In this document: piece by piece, positions 52,340 through 61,403 of the stretch
Numbering within the stretch: the first letter of the stretch is position 1
How the letters are laid out: every line of letters starts with the position of its first letter
NCBI GenBank assembly: GCA_963931435.1
Contig: OZ007012.1
Span: forward strand, 1,550,001 to 1,614,000
DNA length: 64,000 nucleotides
Source of the DNA: Coprousia sp963931435
Lineage (GTDB): Bacteria; Actinomycetota; Coriobacteriia; Coriobacteriales; Coriobacteriaceae
Reading direction: 5' to 3'
Position numbers and translations under genes: made by a program
Notes under the pieces: generated by a model
What the model was told of the DNA's origin: nothing
The model's input: the letters and a program-made list of their open reading frames with translations, nothing else
The model's database searches: none

Positions 52340-55300
52340 TTACCCGACATCATCCAGCCCGCCGGGCGTGATGGGTCGGATGATGTGAGAAAGCATATCA
52401 TGAGCTGGGGCGTTGAGCGCCCACGTGCGGAATGTTGCGAACGCGAGACGCGCGTGCAGGCCCTCGAGGTAGCGGGTCGAGCTCGTGAGCGCCATGCGGC
52501 CGGGCTGCTCGCGCATCTGGATGCGCCTGCCCTCGTCGAAACCCTCGATGCGCGCGAAGCCGAGCTCCTCGAAGATGCCGATGCCGCTGGACACGGCGCG
52601 CTCGTCCGGCGCACAGCGGCGGTCGATGGCGGCGCACATGCCCGCGATGTCGCGATCGGTCGCGCAGAAGCTGCCCTCCCCCGTCTCGGCGCGGTGGTTC
52701 CGCCACATGGTCTGCAGGGCGCGGTAGAGCGTGACGAGCTCGTCGCGCTCGGGAGCGGCGGCATCGAGCATGCGCTCGTTGATGCGGGCGTCGCGCGCCG
52801 AGTACATGAGGTGCACGAGCGCCGGCTGGCCGTCGCGCCCCGCACGCCCGCTCATCTGGTTGAACTCGGTGGCCGAGAACGGCATGTGGTACAGGACAAC
52901 GTGGCGGATGTCGGGCAGGTTGACGCCCTCGCCGAACGCCGAGGTGGAGACGATGCAGGTGATCTCGCCCGCGCGAAAGGCGCTCTCGACCCGGGCGCGG
53001 GCGGCGCGGTCGAGCCCGCCGTTGTAGAAGGCCACCGCCCCGGCGACATCGGGAACGCGCTTGCGCAGCATGCGGGCGAGCGCCACGGACTGGTCGCGCG
53101 AGTTGACGTACACGACGCACTTCTCGCCGGAGGCGACGATGGAGACGAGCCGGTTCTCGCGCGCCGCGTTGTTGCGATCGTCCTCGAGCGCCAGGTTGGG
53201 GCGCTCGGCATCGTCCACGAGGACCTCGTCGATCCCGAGCAGCCGGCGGATCTCGGCGGCGCAGGCGCGATCGGCCGTCGCCGTCGCCGCGAGCACCACG
53301 GGCGAGCCCGCGCGCTCGAGCGCCGCCGGCAGATCGAGGTAGGCGCTGCGGTCACCGCCCTTGGCGCCCGCGATGTGATGCGCCTCGTCCACCGCGACGA
53401 ACCCGATGCGCCCTCCGGCGGCGAAGCGGTCGGCGTGGATGATGAAGAACTCCGGCGTGGTGAGCACCACGTCGAGCGCACCCGTGGCGAGCGCGGCGAA
53501 GCGCTCGCGGCGCTCGTCCTCGGGCGTCTCGCCGGTGAGCACGCCCGCGCGCAGACCCAGGCCGGAGAGCGCCGCGCCGAGGTGGAAGGCCTGATCGGCG
53601 ATGAGGGCGCGCAGCGGGTAGATGAAGACGCTCGCCCGATGGCGCGCGATGGCCTCGCGCGCCGCGTGCACCTGGAAGATGAGCGACTTGCCGCGCCCCG
53701 TCCCCATGACGACGAGCGTGCTGCGCCCCCGCTCGAGCGCCCCGAGCGCCTCCTCCTGCACCCGATGCGGCGCCGCGCCGCCGATGAGGGCGTGCACGAG
53801 CGAGCGCGTGAGCTCGCGGTACGGCAGCTGCTCGTAGCGGGCGCGCCGGTCCGCATCGGCCGGCGGGCACGCCGGCGCGGCGGCGCGCGGCGGCGCGGGC
53901 TGCAGGCACCGCTCCAGGGCGGAGACGTGGTCGGGGGCGGGCTCCGCGGCGTCGTGGCGCAGGATGTCCTTGACCATGAGTTTGGGTTTGACGCGCCCCT
54001 GCCACCGCTCCGCGACCGCCTCGAACACCACGTCCACGACGCTGTCGCACGCCAGGAGCTCCTGGGCGCCGGGGGCGCGGAACATGATGGCGGGCACGGA
54101 GGAGATGCCGTCGGTCGCGGTGAAGCGCAGGTGGTCGGCCGTCTTGCCCACGCACGCCCGGTCCTGCATGGTGACGCCCGTCGCCGCGAGGAGCGGTACC
54201 TTGTTGCCCTGGCCGAAGGGCTCGAGCCGCGCCACCTGCTCGATGGTGGCCACGTCGAGCTCGGAAAGCGAGACGATGGAGGCGATCTCACCGGTGTCCT
54301 CGAAATCCTCTGCGGGGAGCTCCGCGAGCACGGCGCCGAGCCGCTCGCGCAGCTCGGGCAGCCGCTCGGCCGGGAGCGTCACGCCCACCGCGCCGGCGTG
54401 CCCGCCGAAGCGCGTGAGCAGGTCCGAGCAGCGCGCGACCGCGTCGAACAGGTTGACCGACCCTACCGAGCGCCCCGAGCCGCGGGCGACGCCGTCCTCG
54501 ATGGAGAACAGCAGCGCCGGCACATGGTAGCGGTTGACGATGCGGCTGGCCACGATGCCCTTGACGCCCTCGTGCCAGCCCTCGCCCGCGGCGACCACCA
54601 CCCGGCCGCCCTCGTAGGTCCGCTCGACCTGGGCGAGCGCCTCATCGGTGAGCGAGGCCTCGATGTCGCGCCGCTCGCGGTTGATCTCCTCGAGCTGCGC
54701 GGCCAGACGGGCCGCTTCGACGGGGTCGCGCTCCAGCATGAGCTCGAGCGCGAGCGCGGGATCGGCCATGCGCCCTGCGGCGTTGAGGCGCGGGATGAGC
54801 GAGAACGAGAGCGCGTCCGCCGTGATGGAGGCGAGGTCGCAGCGCGCCGTCGCGGCGAGCGCGATGAAGCCGGGGCGCGCCGTGGCGCGCATGCGGGCGA
54901 TGCCGTCGGCCACGAGGGCGCGATTCTCGGGCGTGAGGGTCATCATGTCCGAGACCGTGCCGAGCGCGGCGACCTCGGTGAACGAGCGCCACAGCTCCGG
55001 GGCGCCCAGGCGCGCGCCGAGCACCTGCACGAGCTTGAGCGCCACGCCGGCGCCGGCGAGCTCGTGCGAGGGGCCCTCGGCGACGAGCTTGGGATCGGTG
55101 AGGGGGATGCCCCGGGGCACCATGTCGGAGGGCTCGTGGTGATCGGTCACCACCAGGTCGATGCCCTGGCCGGCGAGGTAGCCCACCTCGTCCCGGGCGG
55201 CGATGCCATTGTCGACTGTGACCACCAGATCGGGCGAGCATGCCGCGATCACGCGCTCGAGCGCCGCCTGGCTGAGGCCGTAGCCCTCGTCGAACCGGCG

Positions 55301-55657
55301 CGGGATGAAGGGGTGCACCTGTGCGCCCAGCGCGCGGAGCGCCTCGGTGAGCAGGCAGGTTGAGGTGATGCCGTCGACATCGAAATCGCCGAACACCGCG
55401 ATGGTCTCGCCCGCGCGCACCGCGCGCTCGACGCGATCGGCCACCTCCCCCACGCCCGGGATGAGGAGCGGATCGGCCCAGTCGCGCTCCAGCGACGGCG
55501 TGAGGAAGAGCCGCCCCTCCTCCACCGAGGAGATGCCGCGCGCCACCATGATGCGCGCGACGAGCGGGGCGACGGCGAGTTCTGCGGAGAGCTCCTGCGC
55601 AAGATCGGGATTATCGGGGGCTACCACCCAACGGCGGCTCGTTTTAAGCGATGCCAT
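52340..55657 (-). CDS. recJ: RecJ exonuclease fused to a RecQ-like helicase
   Basis: A 1105-residue fusion. Residues 1-565 are RecJ, a 5'-3' single-strand DNA exonuclease: FGDFDVDGITS (Asp91-93-95), VVTVDNG (Asp149), the TDHHE motif (His173-174), LNAAGRMADP and RFGGHAGAVG. A Pro/Ala-rich linker spans about 566-605. The rest is a superfamily 2 helicase of RecQ type. Walker A is MGTGRGKS (651-658), DEAH is at 757-760, motif III is ATATADR and motif VI is GRAGRDGQ. A winged-helix-like end follows; no HRDC domain is evident. In E. coli RecQ and RecJ cooperate as separate proteins. I chose ATG 55657. A TATAAT (55721-55716) lies upstream, with a GC-rich hairpin in the 5' UTR. Confidence 0.93.
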   Translation of the reverse strand: MASLKTSRRWVVAPDNPDLAQELSAELAVAPLVARIMVARGISSVEEGRLFLTPSLERDWADPLLIPGVGEVADRVERAVRAGETIAVFGDFDVDGITSTCLLTEALRALGAQVHPFIPRRFDEGYGLSQAALERVIAACSPDLVVTVDNGIAARDEVGYLAGQGIDLVVTDHHEPSDMVPRGIPLTDPKLVAEGPSHELAGAGVALKLVQVLGARLGAPELWRSFTEVAALGTVSDMMTLTPENRALVADGIARMRATARPGFIALAATARCDLASITADALSFSLIPRLNAAGRMADPALALELMLERDPVEAARLAAQLEEINRERRDIEASLTDEALAQVERTYEGGRVVVAAGEGWHEGVKGIVASRIVNRYHVPALLFSIEDGVARGSGRSVGSVNLFDAVARCSDLLTRFGGHAGAVGVTLPAERLPELRERLGAVLAELPAEDFEDTGEIASIVSLSELDVATIEQVARLEPFGQGNKVPLLAATGVTMQDRACVGKTADHLRFTATDGISSVPAIMFRAPGAQELLACDSVVDVVFEAVAERWQGRVKPKLMVKDILRHDAAEPAPDHVSALERCLQPAPPRAAAPACPPADADRRARYEQLPYRELTRSLVHALIGGAAPHRVQEEALGALERGRSTLVVMGTGRGKSLIFQVHAAREAIARHRASVFIYPLRALIADQAFHLGAALSGLGLRAGVLTGETPEDERRERFAALATGALDVVLTTPEFFIIHADRFAAGGRIGFVAVDEAHHIAGAKGGDRSAYLDLPAALERAGSPVVLAATATADRACAAEIRRLLGIDEVLVDDAERPNLALEDDRNNAARENRLVSIVASGEKCVVYVNSRDQSVALARMLRKRVPDVAGAVAFYNGGLDRAARARVESAFRAGEITCIVSTSAFGEGVNLPDIRHVVLYHMPFSATEFNQMSGRAGRDGQPALVHLMYSARDARINERMLDAAAPERDELVTLYRALQTMWRNHRAETGEGSFCATDRDIAGMCAAIDRRCAPDERAVSSGIGIFEELGFARIEGFDEGRRIQMREQPGRMALTSSTRYLEGLHARLAFATFRTWALNAPAHDMLSHIIRPITPGGLDDVG

Positions 55658-55946
55658 GAGAAGACGTCCTTGTAAAGAGGGCCCGCTGCGGCGGGCCGAG
55701 CTGTTGAACGCCCCCATTATACGCGCTTCGTGCGGACAAAAGAGTCGGTCGCCGCACCAGAAACGTCCCCGGCGGGCTGGCCATCCTGCGGGCTTAGCGC
55801 CTTCGGCTCGCTGCGCGATGCGCCCGCCGGGAGGGAGGATCCCCGGAGCGCGACAGAAATGAAATGGACGGAAAAGCGTTCAGGTTATCCCACTCGAGGA
55901 AGCCTGCTGCGGCAGATTCTGTAGGCACCGCCGCGCGCCGCTCGTC

Positions 55947-56819
55947 CTATTCCTTCGAAGGGAGCCCGAACCAGCTCTGGATGGTGTCGACGCGCCGCAG
56001 GCCCAGCTTGCGCTGGAGCGCCTTCGACGCCTCGTTGTCGAGGGCGACGTGGCAGTACGGCACGCGCCCCGTCTCCTTGAACGATGCGATGAGGGACGCC
56101 TCGAGCGCCTGGGCGTAGCCGCGGCGACGCGCCTCGGGAAAGACCTCGAGCATGCCCATGGACGCCTCGTCGTGCTCGCCGATGAACCCCACGAGCGTCC
56201 CGTTCGCATCGTAGCCGCCACGGATCCAGCCGCGCTCGAGGTGGTCGCGAATGCCCTCGGAGGAGAGCAGGCGGTAGCGGGCGCGCACCACATCGAAATC
56301 ATCGGGGCCGAGCGGACGGATGGTGAAGCCCTCAGGCGCCAGCGATTGCAGGCGCTCGGAATCATCCCGTTCGCCGCCTGACGGGCCGCCCTCGTAGACC
56401 CAGAGCTCGTAGCGCCCGGCATCGACCTCCGCCCCACCGGTGAAGAGGGGACGGTACCGGTCGTCCGGAAGACTCACCAGCGCCTCGGCCGGCAGCATGC
56501 CCGCCATGACGCGCGCCGCCTCCTCGCCGAAGGGCGCGGCGAAGAACGCCCCCTCGCGCTTGAAGCGCACCAGCACGCCCAAGTCCTCCGCCGCCGCAAC
56601 CACCTGGACGCGCCCGAGCTTCAAGGGCTCCAGGATGCTGAGGAACCGCGCCGGGTCGGGCTGGGCCAGAAGGATCGAGCGCGCACGGAGGGCGAGCTCC
56701 CCTTCGGCGGAAGAATCGGCAGAGCACTGGCAATCGGAGGGCTCGTCACGACGCTCGTTCAGGACCGCGCCCGCATCTCCCTGGCCCGATACGTTCTCGT
56801 TCTCAGTCTTCTCGGCCAT
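55947..56819 (-). CDS. GNAT family N-acetyltransferase
   Basis: A 290-residue protein whose C-terminal half is a GNAT fold: GFTIRPLGPDDFDVVRARYR, then MGMLEVFPEARRRGYAQALEASLIA, where the RRRGYA loop binds acetyl-CoA. HVALDNEASKALQRKLGL completes it. The N-terminal half contains a second, poorly conserved domain of about 120 residues. The acceptor substrate is unknown. I chose ATG 56819, with GGGGAG upstream; the frame to the right runs into the insertion sequence and has no family similarity. The IS110 element begins within about 55 bases of its start and may have displaced its promoter. Confidence 0.83.
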   Translation of the reverse strand: MAEKTENENVSGQGDAGAVLNERRDEPSDCQCSADSSAEGELALRARSILLAQPDPARFLSILEPLKLGRVQVVAAAEDLGVLVRFKREGAFFAAPFGEEAARVMAGMLPAEALVSLPDDRYRPLFTGGAEVDAGRYELWVYEGGPSGGERDDSERLQSLAPEGFTIRPLGPDDFDVVRARYRLLSSEGIRDHLERGWIRGGYDANGTLVGFIGEHDEASMGMLEVFPEARRRGYAQALEASLIASFKETGRVPYCHVALDNEASKALQRKLGLRRVDTIQSWFGLPSKE

Positions 56820-56840
56820 ATCTTGCTCCCCATTACAGTT

Positions 56841-56869
56841 TGAGCCGTCCCGGAGGGCGGCTCTTTTTT
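56841..56869 (+). terminator. Orphan plus-strand terminator beside the IS110 left end
   Basis: GAGCCG and CGGCTC pair around TCCCGGAGGG and are followed by TTTTTTT. No plus-strand gene ends here. It may belong to the original locus or to the insertion element. Confidence 0.55.
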
Positions 56870-56889
56870 TCATTCCCCGATCTGGGAAA

Positions 56890-57090
56890 TACCATGGTGC
56901 CAGGCCCCTCGGGGCCGCCGGCCCACCGCCCCGGATGGCCCTTTTTCCCTGCCCCGCGAGGGCCCGGGGGGTGCTGCCACCGGGGCGGAGAGGCCGCGGG
57001 AGACGACTGATAGAGAGATGCCGGGCGCGCGGCGCCACGGCCGGGTAATGTGGCTGTCGACCCCGCGGCGGAGTCGGACCGGCCGACCTG
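56890..57090 (+). ncRNA. Candidate IS110 bridge RNA (left end)
   Basis: The region between the element's left border and the transposase has no gene and is rich in nested stems. GGCCCC/GGGGCC occurs at about 56905-56918. CCGCCCC (about 56929) pairs with GGGGCGG (about 56989) around a long loop. GCCGGGCG/CGGCCGGG-like pairing lies near 57031-57056. In IS110-group elements this position encodes the bridge RNA that specifies donor and target DNA. Its ends and guide loops are not determined here. Confidence 0.5.
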
Positions 57091-57105
57091 ATTGGAGGAT
57101 ACACC

Positions 57106-58269
57106 ATGGGAAGGCGCAAGAGGAAGGTCCCCGCCGCCGTGGTCGGCTTCGACGTCGGCAAGTCGTTCCACTGGGCCTTCGGCGTCGGCGCCGGCGGCGA
57201 GGCCGTCCTCAGCGAGCGGGTCGACAACCGGCCCGCGGCGATCGACCGCGTGCTCGCCGAGGCGGGCGCCGGCGCCCTCGTCGTCGTCGACCAGCGGCGC
57301 AACATCGGCGCGCTCGTGCTCTCCAGGGCGCGCGGCGCGGGGATGCGCGTCGCCTACCTGCCCGGGAAGGCGGAGAAGCAGGCCCGCGAGATGTTCCCGG
57401 CGACGGCCAAGACGGACGAGCTGGATGCGGAGGTGATCGCGCGGACGGCGCTCGGGATGCCCTGGACGCTGCGCGAGGTCCCCGAGGAGGACGAGCGGAG
57501 GGCGTCCCTCAGGATGCTCTCGTCGCAGCGCTCGTTCTGCATAAAGGGGCGCACCGAGTCGCTCAACCGGCTCCGGGCCGTGCTCCTCGAGGCCGACCCC
57601 GCCCTCGAGGCGGCGCTCGACCCGTCCAGGCGCTGGCAGCTCGAGGTGCTCGCCGCCCTCGGGTCGGCGCACGGCTGCGCGGCCGCGGGCGAGGAGCGCT
57701 ACCGGCGGCTCGCCGGCGCGCGCGGCGGCAGGGAGGACACGCTCTGGGAGGCGCTCTCCGCCTCTGCTGCGTCGCGCCCGGAGGTCCGCGCCGAGGGGGC
57801 GCTCGTCTCCATGCTCGCGGGCCAGGTCCTCGCCCGCGACGCCGAGGTCGACGCCCTCGACGCGGCCATCGGGGAGCTGCTCGAGGGCGACGCGACCTAC
57901 GAGGCCCTGCTCACGGTGCCCGGCGTCGGCCCCAGGACCGCCGCGGCGCTCGTGACCTCGGTCGACGTGGCGATGTTCCGCAGCCACGACGAGCTCGCCA
58001 GCTACTGCGGCATCGCGCCCGCCGACAGCCAGTCGGGCACGAGCGCAAGGTCGACGAGGCCGAAGCGGGGCGGGAGCAAGCCCCTCAAGAACCTGCTGAT
58101 ATTCTCGTGCAACTCCCTCATCGGGACGAAGAACGAGTTCGGCAGGTACTACGACGAGTGCCGGGGGCGCGGCATGCGGCACAACAAGGCGCTCAAGGCG
58201 GTCGCCCGCAAGCGCCTGAAGGTGATCTACGCCATCATGCGCGACCGGGTCCCCTACCGGGCGGCCTAG
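57106..58269 (+). CDS. IS110-family transposase (DEDD recombinase)
   Basis: A 387-residue recombinase with an N-terminal RuvC-like DEDD domain (GFDVGKSFHWAF, VVVDQRRNIG, KTDELDAEVIART). A central helical region follows, then the C-terminal Tnp_20 domain (LLTVPGVGPRTAAALV, SYCGIAPADSQSG), which supplies the catalytic serine. ATG 57106 has TTGGAGGA upstream. No stop or frameshift is present. Enzymes of this type act with an RNA encoded next to the gene. Confidence 0.92.
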   Translation: MGRRKRKVPAAVVGFDVGKSFHWAFGVGAGGEAVLSERVDNRPAAIDRVLAEAGAGALVVVDQRRNIGALVLSRARGAGMRVAYLPGKAEKQAREMFPATAKTDELDAEVIARTALGMPWTLREVPEEDERRASLRMLSSQRSFCIKGRTESLNRLRAVLLEADPALEAALDPSRRWQLEVLAALGSAHGCAAAGEERYRRLAGARGGREDTLWEALSASAASRPEVRAEGALVSMLAGQVLARDAEVDALDAAIGELLEGDATYEALLTVPGVGPRTAAALVTSVDVAMFRSHDELASYCGIAPADSQSGTSARSTRPKRGGSKPLKNLLIFSCNSLIGTKNEFGRYYDECRGRGMRHNKALKAVARKRLKVIYAIMRDRVPYRAA

Positions 58270-58516
58270 GCCCTCTCAAGACCATATGGGAGAGCGCCCG
58301 CCCCGCCGGGCGCGCCGCGGCATGCCGAGATTCCCTCGAGGGATTGACAAAACCATAGAGACACCCCCCCTTCGTCTCTTTCAAATAACGTGCAGCGAAG
58401 GCCGACGGCGACCTCGTAGCCGCAAATCCGGTCACGGCGACGCTGCGCCGACCGGATCTCGGTTCCTGGCGCCCATCCCGACGGCGTGGAACGCGGAAAA
58501 CCTCGACCAGGCCGCC
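58270..58516. other. Region between the IS110 transposase and cutC
   Basis: This holds the right end of the IS110 element, including TTGACA at 58344-58349. A hairpin AGAGAC/GTCTCT lies at 58357-58379. A candidate cutC terminator at about 58425-58460 pairs ATCCGGTC with GACCGGAT. No gene is seen. Confidence 0.5.
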
Positions 58517-59206
58517 CTAGGGCAACTGGACGATCTTGGTCCCGTGGCACTCGGCCACGTCGAGCTCCCCGGCTATGGAGTCAACGTTCTCCCAGGTGAT
58601 GCCGCCGCCCGGCAGGATGATCAGCCGGCTCGCCGCGCGCTCGATATAGGCGCGCAGGCGCGCGATGTTGTCCTCGATGGGCGTTCCCGCGGGGCCGCCA
58701 TGCGTGAGGATGCGCGTGAAGCCGAGCTCCGCGATGCGGTCGATGGCATCGAGCCGACGCGCGGCGGGCAGGGCGTCGAACGCCATGTGGAAGGTCATGT
58801 CCACCGCCTCGCCGCGCTCCTCCGCCGCCTCGCGGGCGATGGAGGCAAGGCGTTCGAGCGCGGGGACATCGAGGTCGAGCGAGCCGTCTGCCGCGGCGCG
58901 CAAGCATCCGAGCACGATGCCGTCGGCACCGAGCGCGAGCGCGATGCGTGCATCGGCCTCCATGATGGCAAGCTCGTCTTGGGTATAGACGAAATCGCCG
59001 CCCCGCGGACGAACCATCACCATCACGCGCGCGCCGTGCGCGTGAGCGCACTCCACCGCGGCACCGATGACCCCCATGGAGGGGGTGGTTCCTCCAACCG
59101 CCAGGTTATCGCATAGCTCGATACGGCGAGCGCCGGCCTCGAGCGCCGCGGGGACCAACGTGTAATTCTCAGCGCAGAACTCAAGCGTCAAATCCGATCC
59201 AAGCAT
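58517..59206 (-). CDS. cutC: CutC family copper homeostasis protein
   Basis: A TIM-barrel protein of 229 residues named for an effect on copper tolerance; its biochemical activity is unsettled. It has the family sequence EFCAENYTL, GARRIELCDNLAVGGTTPS and MVRPRGGDFVY. MEADARIALALGADGIVLGC, TFHMAFDA and LPGGGITWENV also match. It starts at ATG 59206. It is on the minus strand and converges with the IS110 transposase. It shares no operon with its neighbours. Confidence 0.92.
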   Translation of the reverse strand: MLGSDLTLEFCAENYTLVPAALEAGARRIELCDNLAVGGTTPSMGVIGAAVECAHAHGARVMVMVRPRGGDFVYTQDELAIMEADARIALALGADGIVLGCLRAAADGSLDLDVPALERLASIAREAAEERGEAVDMTFHMAFDALPAARRLDAIDRIAELGFTRILTHGGPAGTPIEDNIARLRAYIERAASRLIILPGGGITWENVDSIAGELDVAECHGTKIVQLP

Positions 59207-59791
59207 TTCCTCTCCCTGGGTACCGCCTTCGCCTCGCTCTCCCTTGGAGGCTCGCAGCTTTTATCATCCATCACTAACTGCTACGAATACCTGCGAGATG
59301 GCGCGCAGGTAAACCGAGGCCGCGCCGCGCAAAGCCGCGCCGCGCCTACGCCTGGCCGCGCCCCACGCGCAGGGCTGCGCCCCACATCGTCCTCGCCCCT
59401 ATCGTCCCTCTACCGCAGCAAGTTGCCGAAAACTCCCCAGCAGTATTCAAGGCAACCACGGGCCACAGTCTAGTACTTTTTGCAACGATTGGTACTATCG
59501 GCCCGTTAGAGTACGAATGTCACCGCCATAATGGGCAGTTTGTACCAATCGTTGCAAAAAGTACCTGACGTTGTAGAAAGTACTTGACGATGCAGGCAAT
59601 ACGTGTCGGCAGCGGAGCACCATGACCGCAGAGAAGCACGATGAGAGTTCGGTGGACTCCATCACCCACCGGCACGATCAAAGAGGACGTGCGTAGCAGG
59701 GCATGCACGGCCACCCCCCTGCACTTTCCCTTACTTGGAAAACCTTGTGTGCGCTGGCGATGCATAGTAACTTTTAACACGTAAAAAGAAC
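59207..59791. other. Long intergenic region between cutC and the regulator pair
   Basis: About 585 bases with no gene I can support. Base composition shifts here from GC-rich (59300-59380, a CG-rich low-complexity stretch) to AT-richer. It contains the foldback element at 59473-59564 and a near-direct repeat (AAAGTACCTGACGTTG / AAAGTACTTGACGATG, spaced 19) at about 59558-59592. A promoter for the first regulator is not obvious. Confidence 0.5.
59473..59564. repeat. 92-bp foldback element (MITE-like or regulatory)
   Basis: Perfect 23-bp inverted arms lie at 59473-59495 and 59542-59564; the core is TTTTTGCAACGATTGG. Inside them GCCCGTTA (59501-59508) and TAATGGGC (59529-59536) pair again with one G-U. 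The whole can form a single extended hairpin with a 20-base loop. Each arm begins and ends with GTAC. Confidence 0.7.
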
Positions 59792-60583
59792 GTGTCGATA
59801 ACGGGTGATCGCGTGAATACTGTCGTGTCCTTGTTGCTCATGCTAATCAATAGCGATTTTTCTTGCAGCTCGCAGCGTGATATCGCGATAGCGCTTGTCA
59901 TGCTTGCAAACAGCCCCAAGATGCTCACCGCATCTCATGTGGCCGAGCTTGCAAACACGAGTACTCGGCTCGTCAATAAACTTTGCTCGAGCCTGGGCTA
60001 TCGCAACTTTACGGCCCTCAAAACTGATCTTGAATCAACTTGTGAAATCCGCCGTCGGCAGATGGCGCTTCATTATAAGAAGACAGATATTGCTGCACTG
60101 GAACGATCCATCGCCCACCATTCTGAAGAACCCTTTGAAATCGACCGATTCCGGAAAGAAGCTTCGTCATTAATCGAGCTTATATATGCTTCATCTCGTA
60201 CCATCATTCTTGGGGCAGCGTTTCCCCAAGCCCTCTTCCTTCATTTTGAGGAAGATATGCTTATGATGGGCAAGCTCGCGTACGCCGTTCCCATCATTCG
60301 TCATCTCAATCTCCCCGATCAACTTGACCAAAACGATCTCCTTCTTTTTGTCTCGATCACCGGGCGCATCTTTTCCTACTACCCGGACGAGTTTCAATCC
60401 CTTGCTCAATGTCCTTGCAAGGTGGCCTGCATTTGCGGGTGTGGTGCAGATATCGATCGGTCACTGGTAAACGCGAGGCTGACACTTCCCTTCACGGATG
60501 ACGACGAGTCGGCAAATACCGTCCTGCTCGAAACATCGCGCTACCTGAAACATCAATACTACGCTAAGCACTATCAGGGGTGA
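59792..60583 (+). CDS. RpiR/MurR-like transcriptional regulator (first of a pair)
   Basis: A 263-residue regulator. An N-terminal helix-turn-helix of the RpiR type lies at about residues 30-80 (ASHVAELANTSTRLVNKLCSSLGYRNFTALK). The remainder has the size and pattern of a SIS domain (ASSRTIILGAAFPQALFLHFEEDM, DLLLFVSITGR) but lacks a clear sugar-phosphate signature. The start is uncertain: GTG 59792 or GTG 59813, neither with a strong ribosome-binding site. The second regulator begins seven bases after its stop. Base composition is much less GC-rich than the rest of the window, suggesting transfer. Confidence 0.7.
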   Translation: MSITGDRVNTVVSLLLMLINSDFSCSSQRDIAIALVMLANSPKMLTASHVAELANTSTRLVNKLCSSLGYRNFTALKTDLESTCEIRRRQMALHYKKTDIAALERSIAHHSEEPFEIDRFRKEASSLIELIYASSRTIILGAAFPQALFLHFEEDMLMMGKLAYAVPIIRHLNLPDQLDQNDLLLFVSITGRIFSYYPDEFQSLAQCPCKVACICGCGADIDRSLVNARLTLPFTDDDESANTVLLETSRYLKHQYYAKHYQG

Positions 60584-60590
60584 TTGCGAC

Positions 60591-61403
60591 GTGTCCGTCT
60601 ATGAACACCTCAAGCACCTCAACACTTCTAGCAAATATCAATCCATCGATGCAGAACTGAGTGGCTGGATGCTTGCGCATTTCAGCGTGCTTGGCTCGCT
60701 CACACTCTCACAGATCGCCTCAAGCACCTTCATCGCAAAGGGATCGGTTTCAAAGTTCATTTCCCGGCTCACGAGTCAGGGCACCTTCCACTCATTTCAA
60801 AACGCTGTTGCATGCGAATATCATGAGTACGTGAAGCGCGTGCATCAAGCACTCGGCTTCTCTTCGGCAATAAAGCGCTCCCCCTCTCTCGTTATCAACC
60901 CACAAGACATCAGCCTACTCGCCGACGCGCTCGCCCGGGCCGAACGCGTAATCTTTATCGCTGACCATGCAGGCTCTGTACCATGCGAAGCTATCGCCGA
61001 CGTGCTTTTAGCATGCAGCATCAATACCAAGGTCGTTGGAGCCTATTACACTGAAGACCTACGACGCGAGATCGAATGTATGAATACCGATGGTGTTCTC
61101 GTCTTCGTCTCGGATGCGATCTCGATGTACGAATGGCTTCTTCGCCTCAATCTCGAGATGGATATCATGCAAACGGTCGACTCGACCAAGGCTCGGATCT
61201 TTGCTGTTGGGCGAGGTCGGAATCATCTTGCAGGCATCACCGGAATCGAACTGAGCAGTTCTATCAATCATACGAACCTCAAAGCGGGAGCGATTGCCCA
61301 TTTTGCTTCAATGACCATCGACTCGCTCTTGAAGCATCCTTCTCAAAGAATGGATACCCTTCGTCTCTACCGTTTCCAAACTGGAAACGATGTGCATCTT
61401 TGA
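60591..61403 (+). CDS. RpiR/MurR-like transcriptional regulator (second of a pair)
   Basis: A 270-residue regulator similar in architecture to the preceding one but quite different in sequence. The N-terminal helix-turn-helix is at about 35-80 (LTLSQIASSTFIAKGSVSKF). The SIS-like domain is at about 100-260 (AERVIFIADHAGSVPCEAIADVL, GVLVFVSDAISMYE). The start GTG 60591 lies seven bases after the upstream stop, with GGGGTGA before it, so the two are co-translated. They may act as a heteromer. The downstream esterase gene (61567) is on the same strand 164 bases away and is a plausible target. Confidence 0.68.
   Translation: MSVYEHLKHLNTSSKYQSIDAELSGWMLAHFSVLGSLTLSQIASSTFIAKGSVSKFISRLTSQGTFHSFQNAVACEYHEYVKRVHQALGFSSAIKRSPSLVINPQDISLLADALARAERVIFIADHAGSVPCEAIADVLLACSINTKVVGAYYTEDLRREIECMNTDGVLVFVSDAISMYEWLLRLNLEMDIMQTVDSTKARIFAVGRGRNHLAGITGIELSSSINHTNLKAGAIAHFASMTIDSLLKHPSQRMDTLRLYRFQTGNDVHL

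Larger units (their letters stand above)
56873..58350 (+). mobile_element. IS110-family insertion sequence
   Basis: The element contains an intact IS110 transposase, a GC-rich structured left end of about 230 bases, and a right end with TTGACA at 58344-58349. IS110 elements lack true inverted repeats, so the exact borders cannot be set from one copy. Confidence 0.6.

Noticed and set aside
52385..55363. Open frame of nearly 1000 codons on the plus strand opposite recJ-recQ
   Set aside because: Antisense to a well-supported fusion gene; composition is typical of shadow frames in GC-rich DNA.
59520..59780. 86-codon minus-strand frame in the region before the RpiR pair
   Set aside because: It overlaps the right arm of the foldback element, has no ribosome-binding site I trust and no recognisable similarity.
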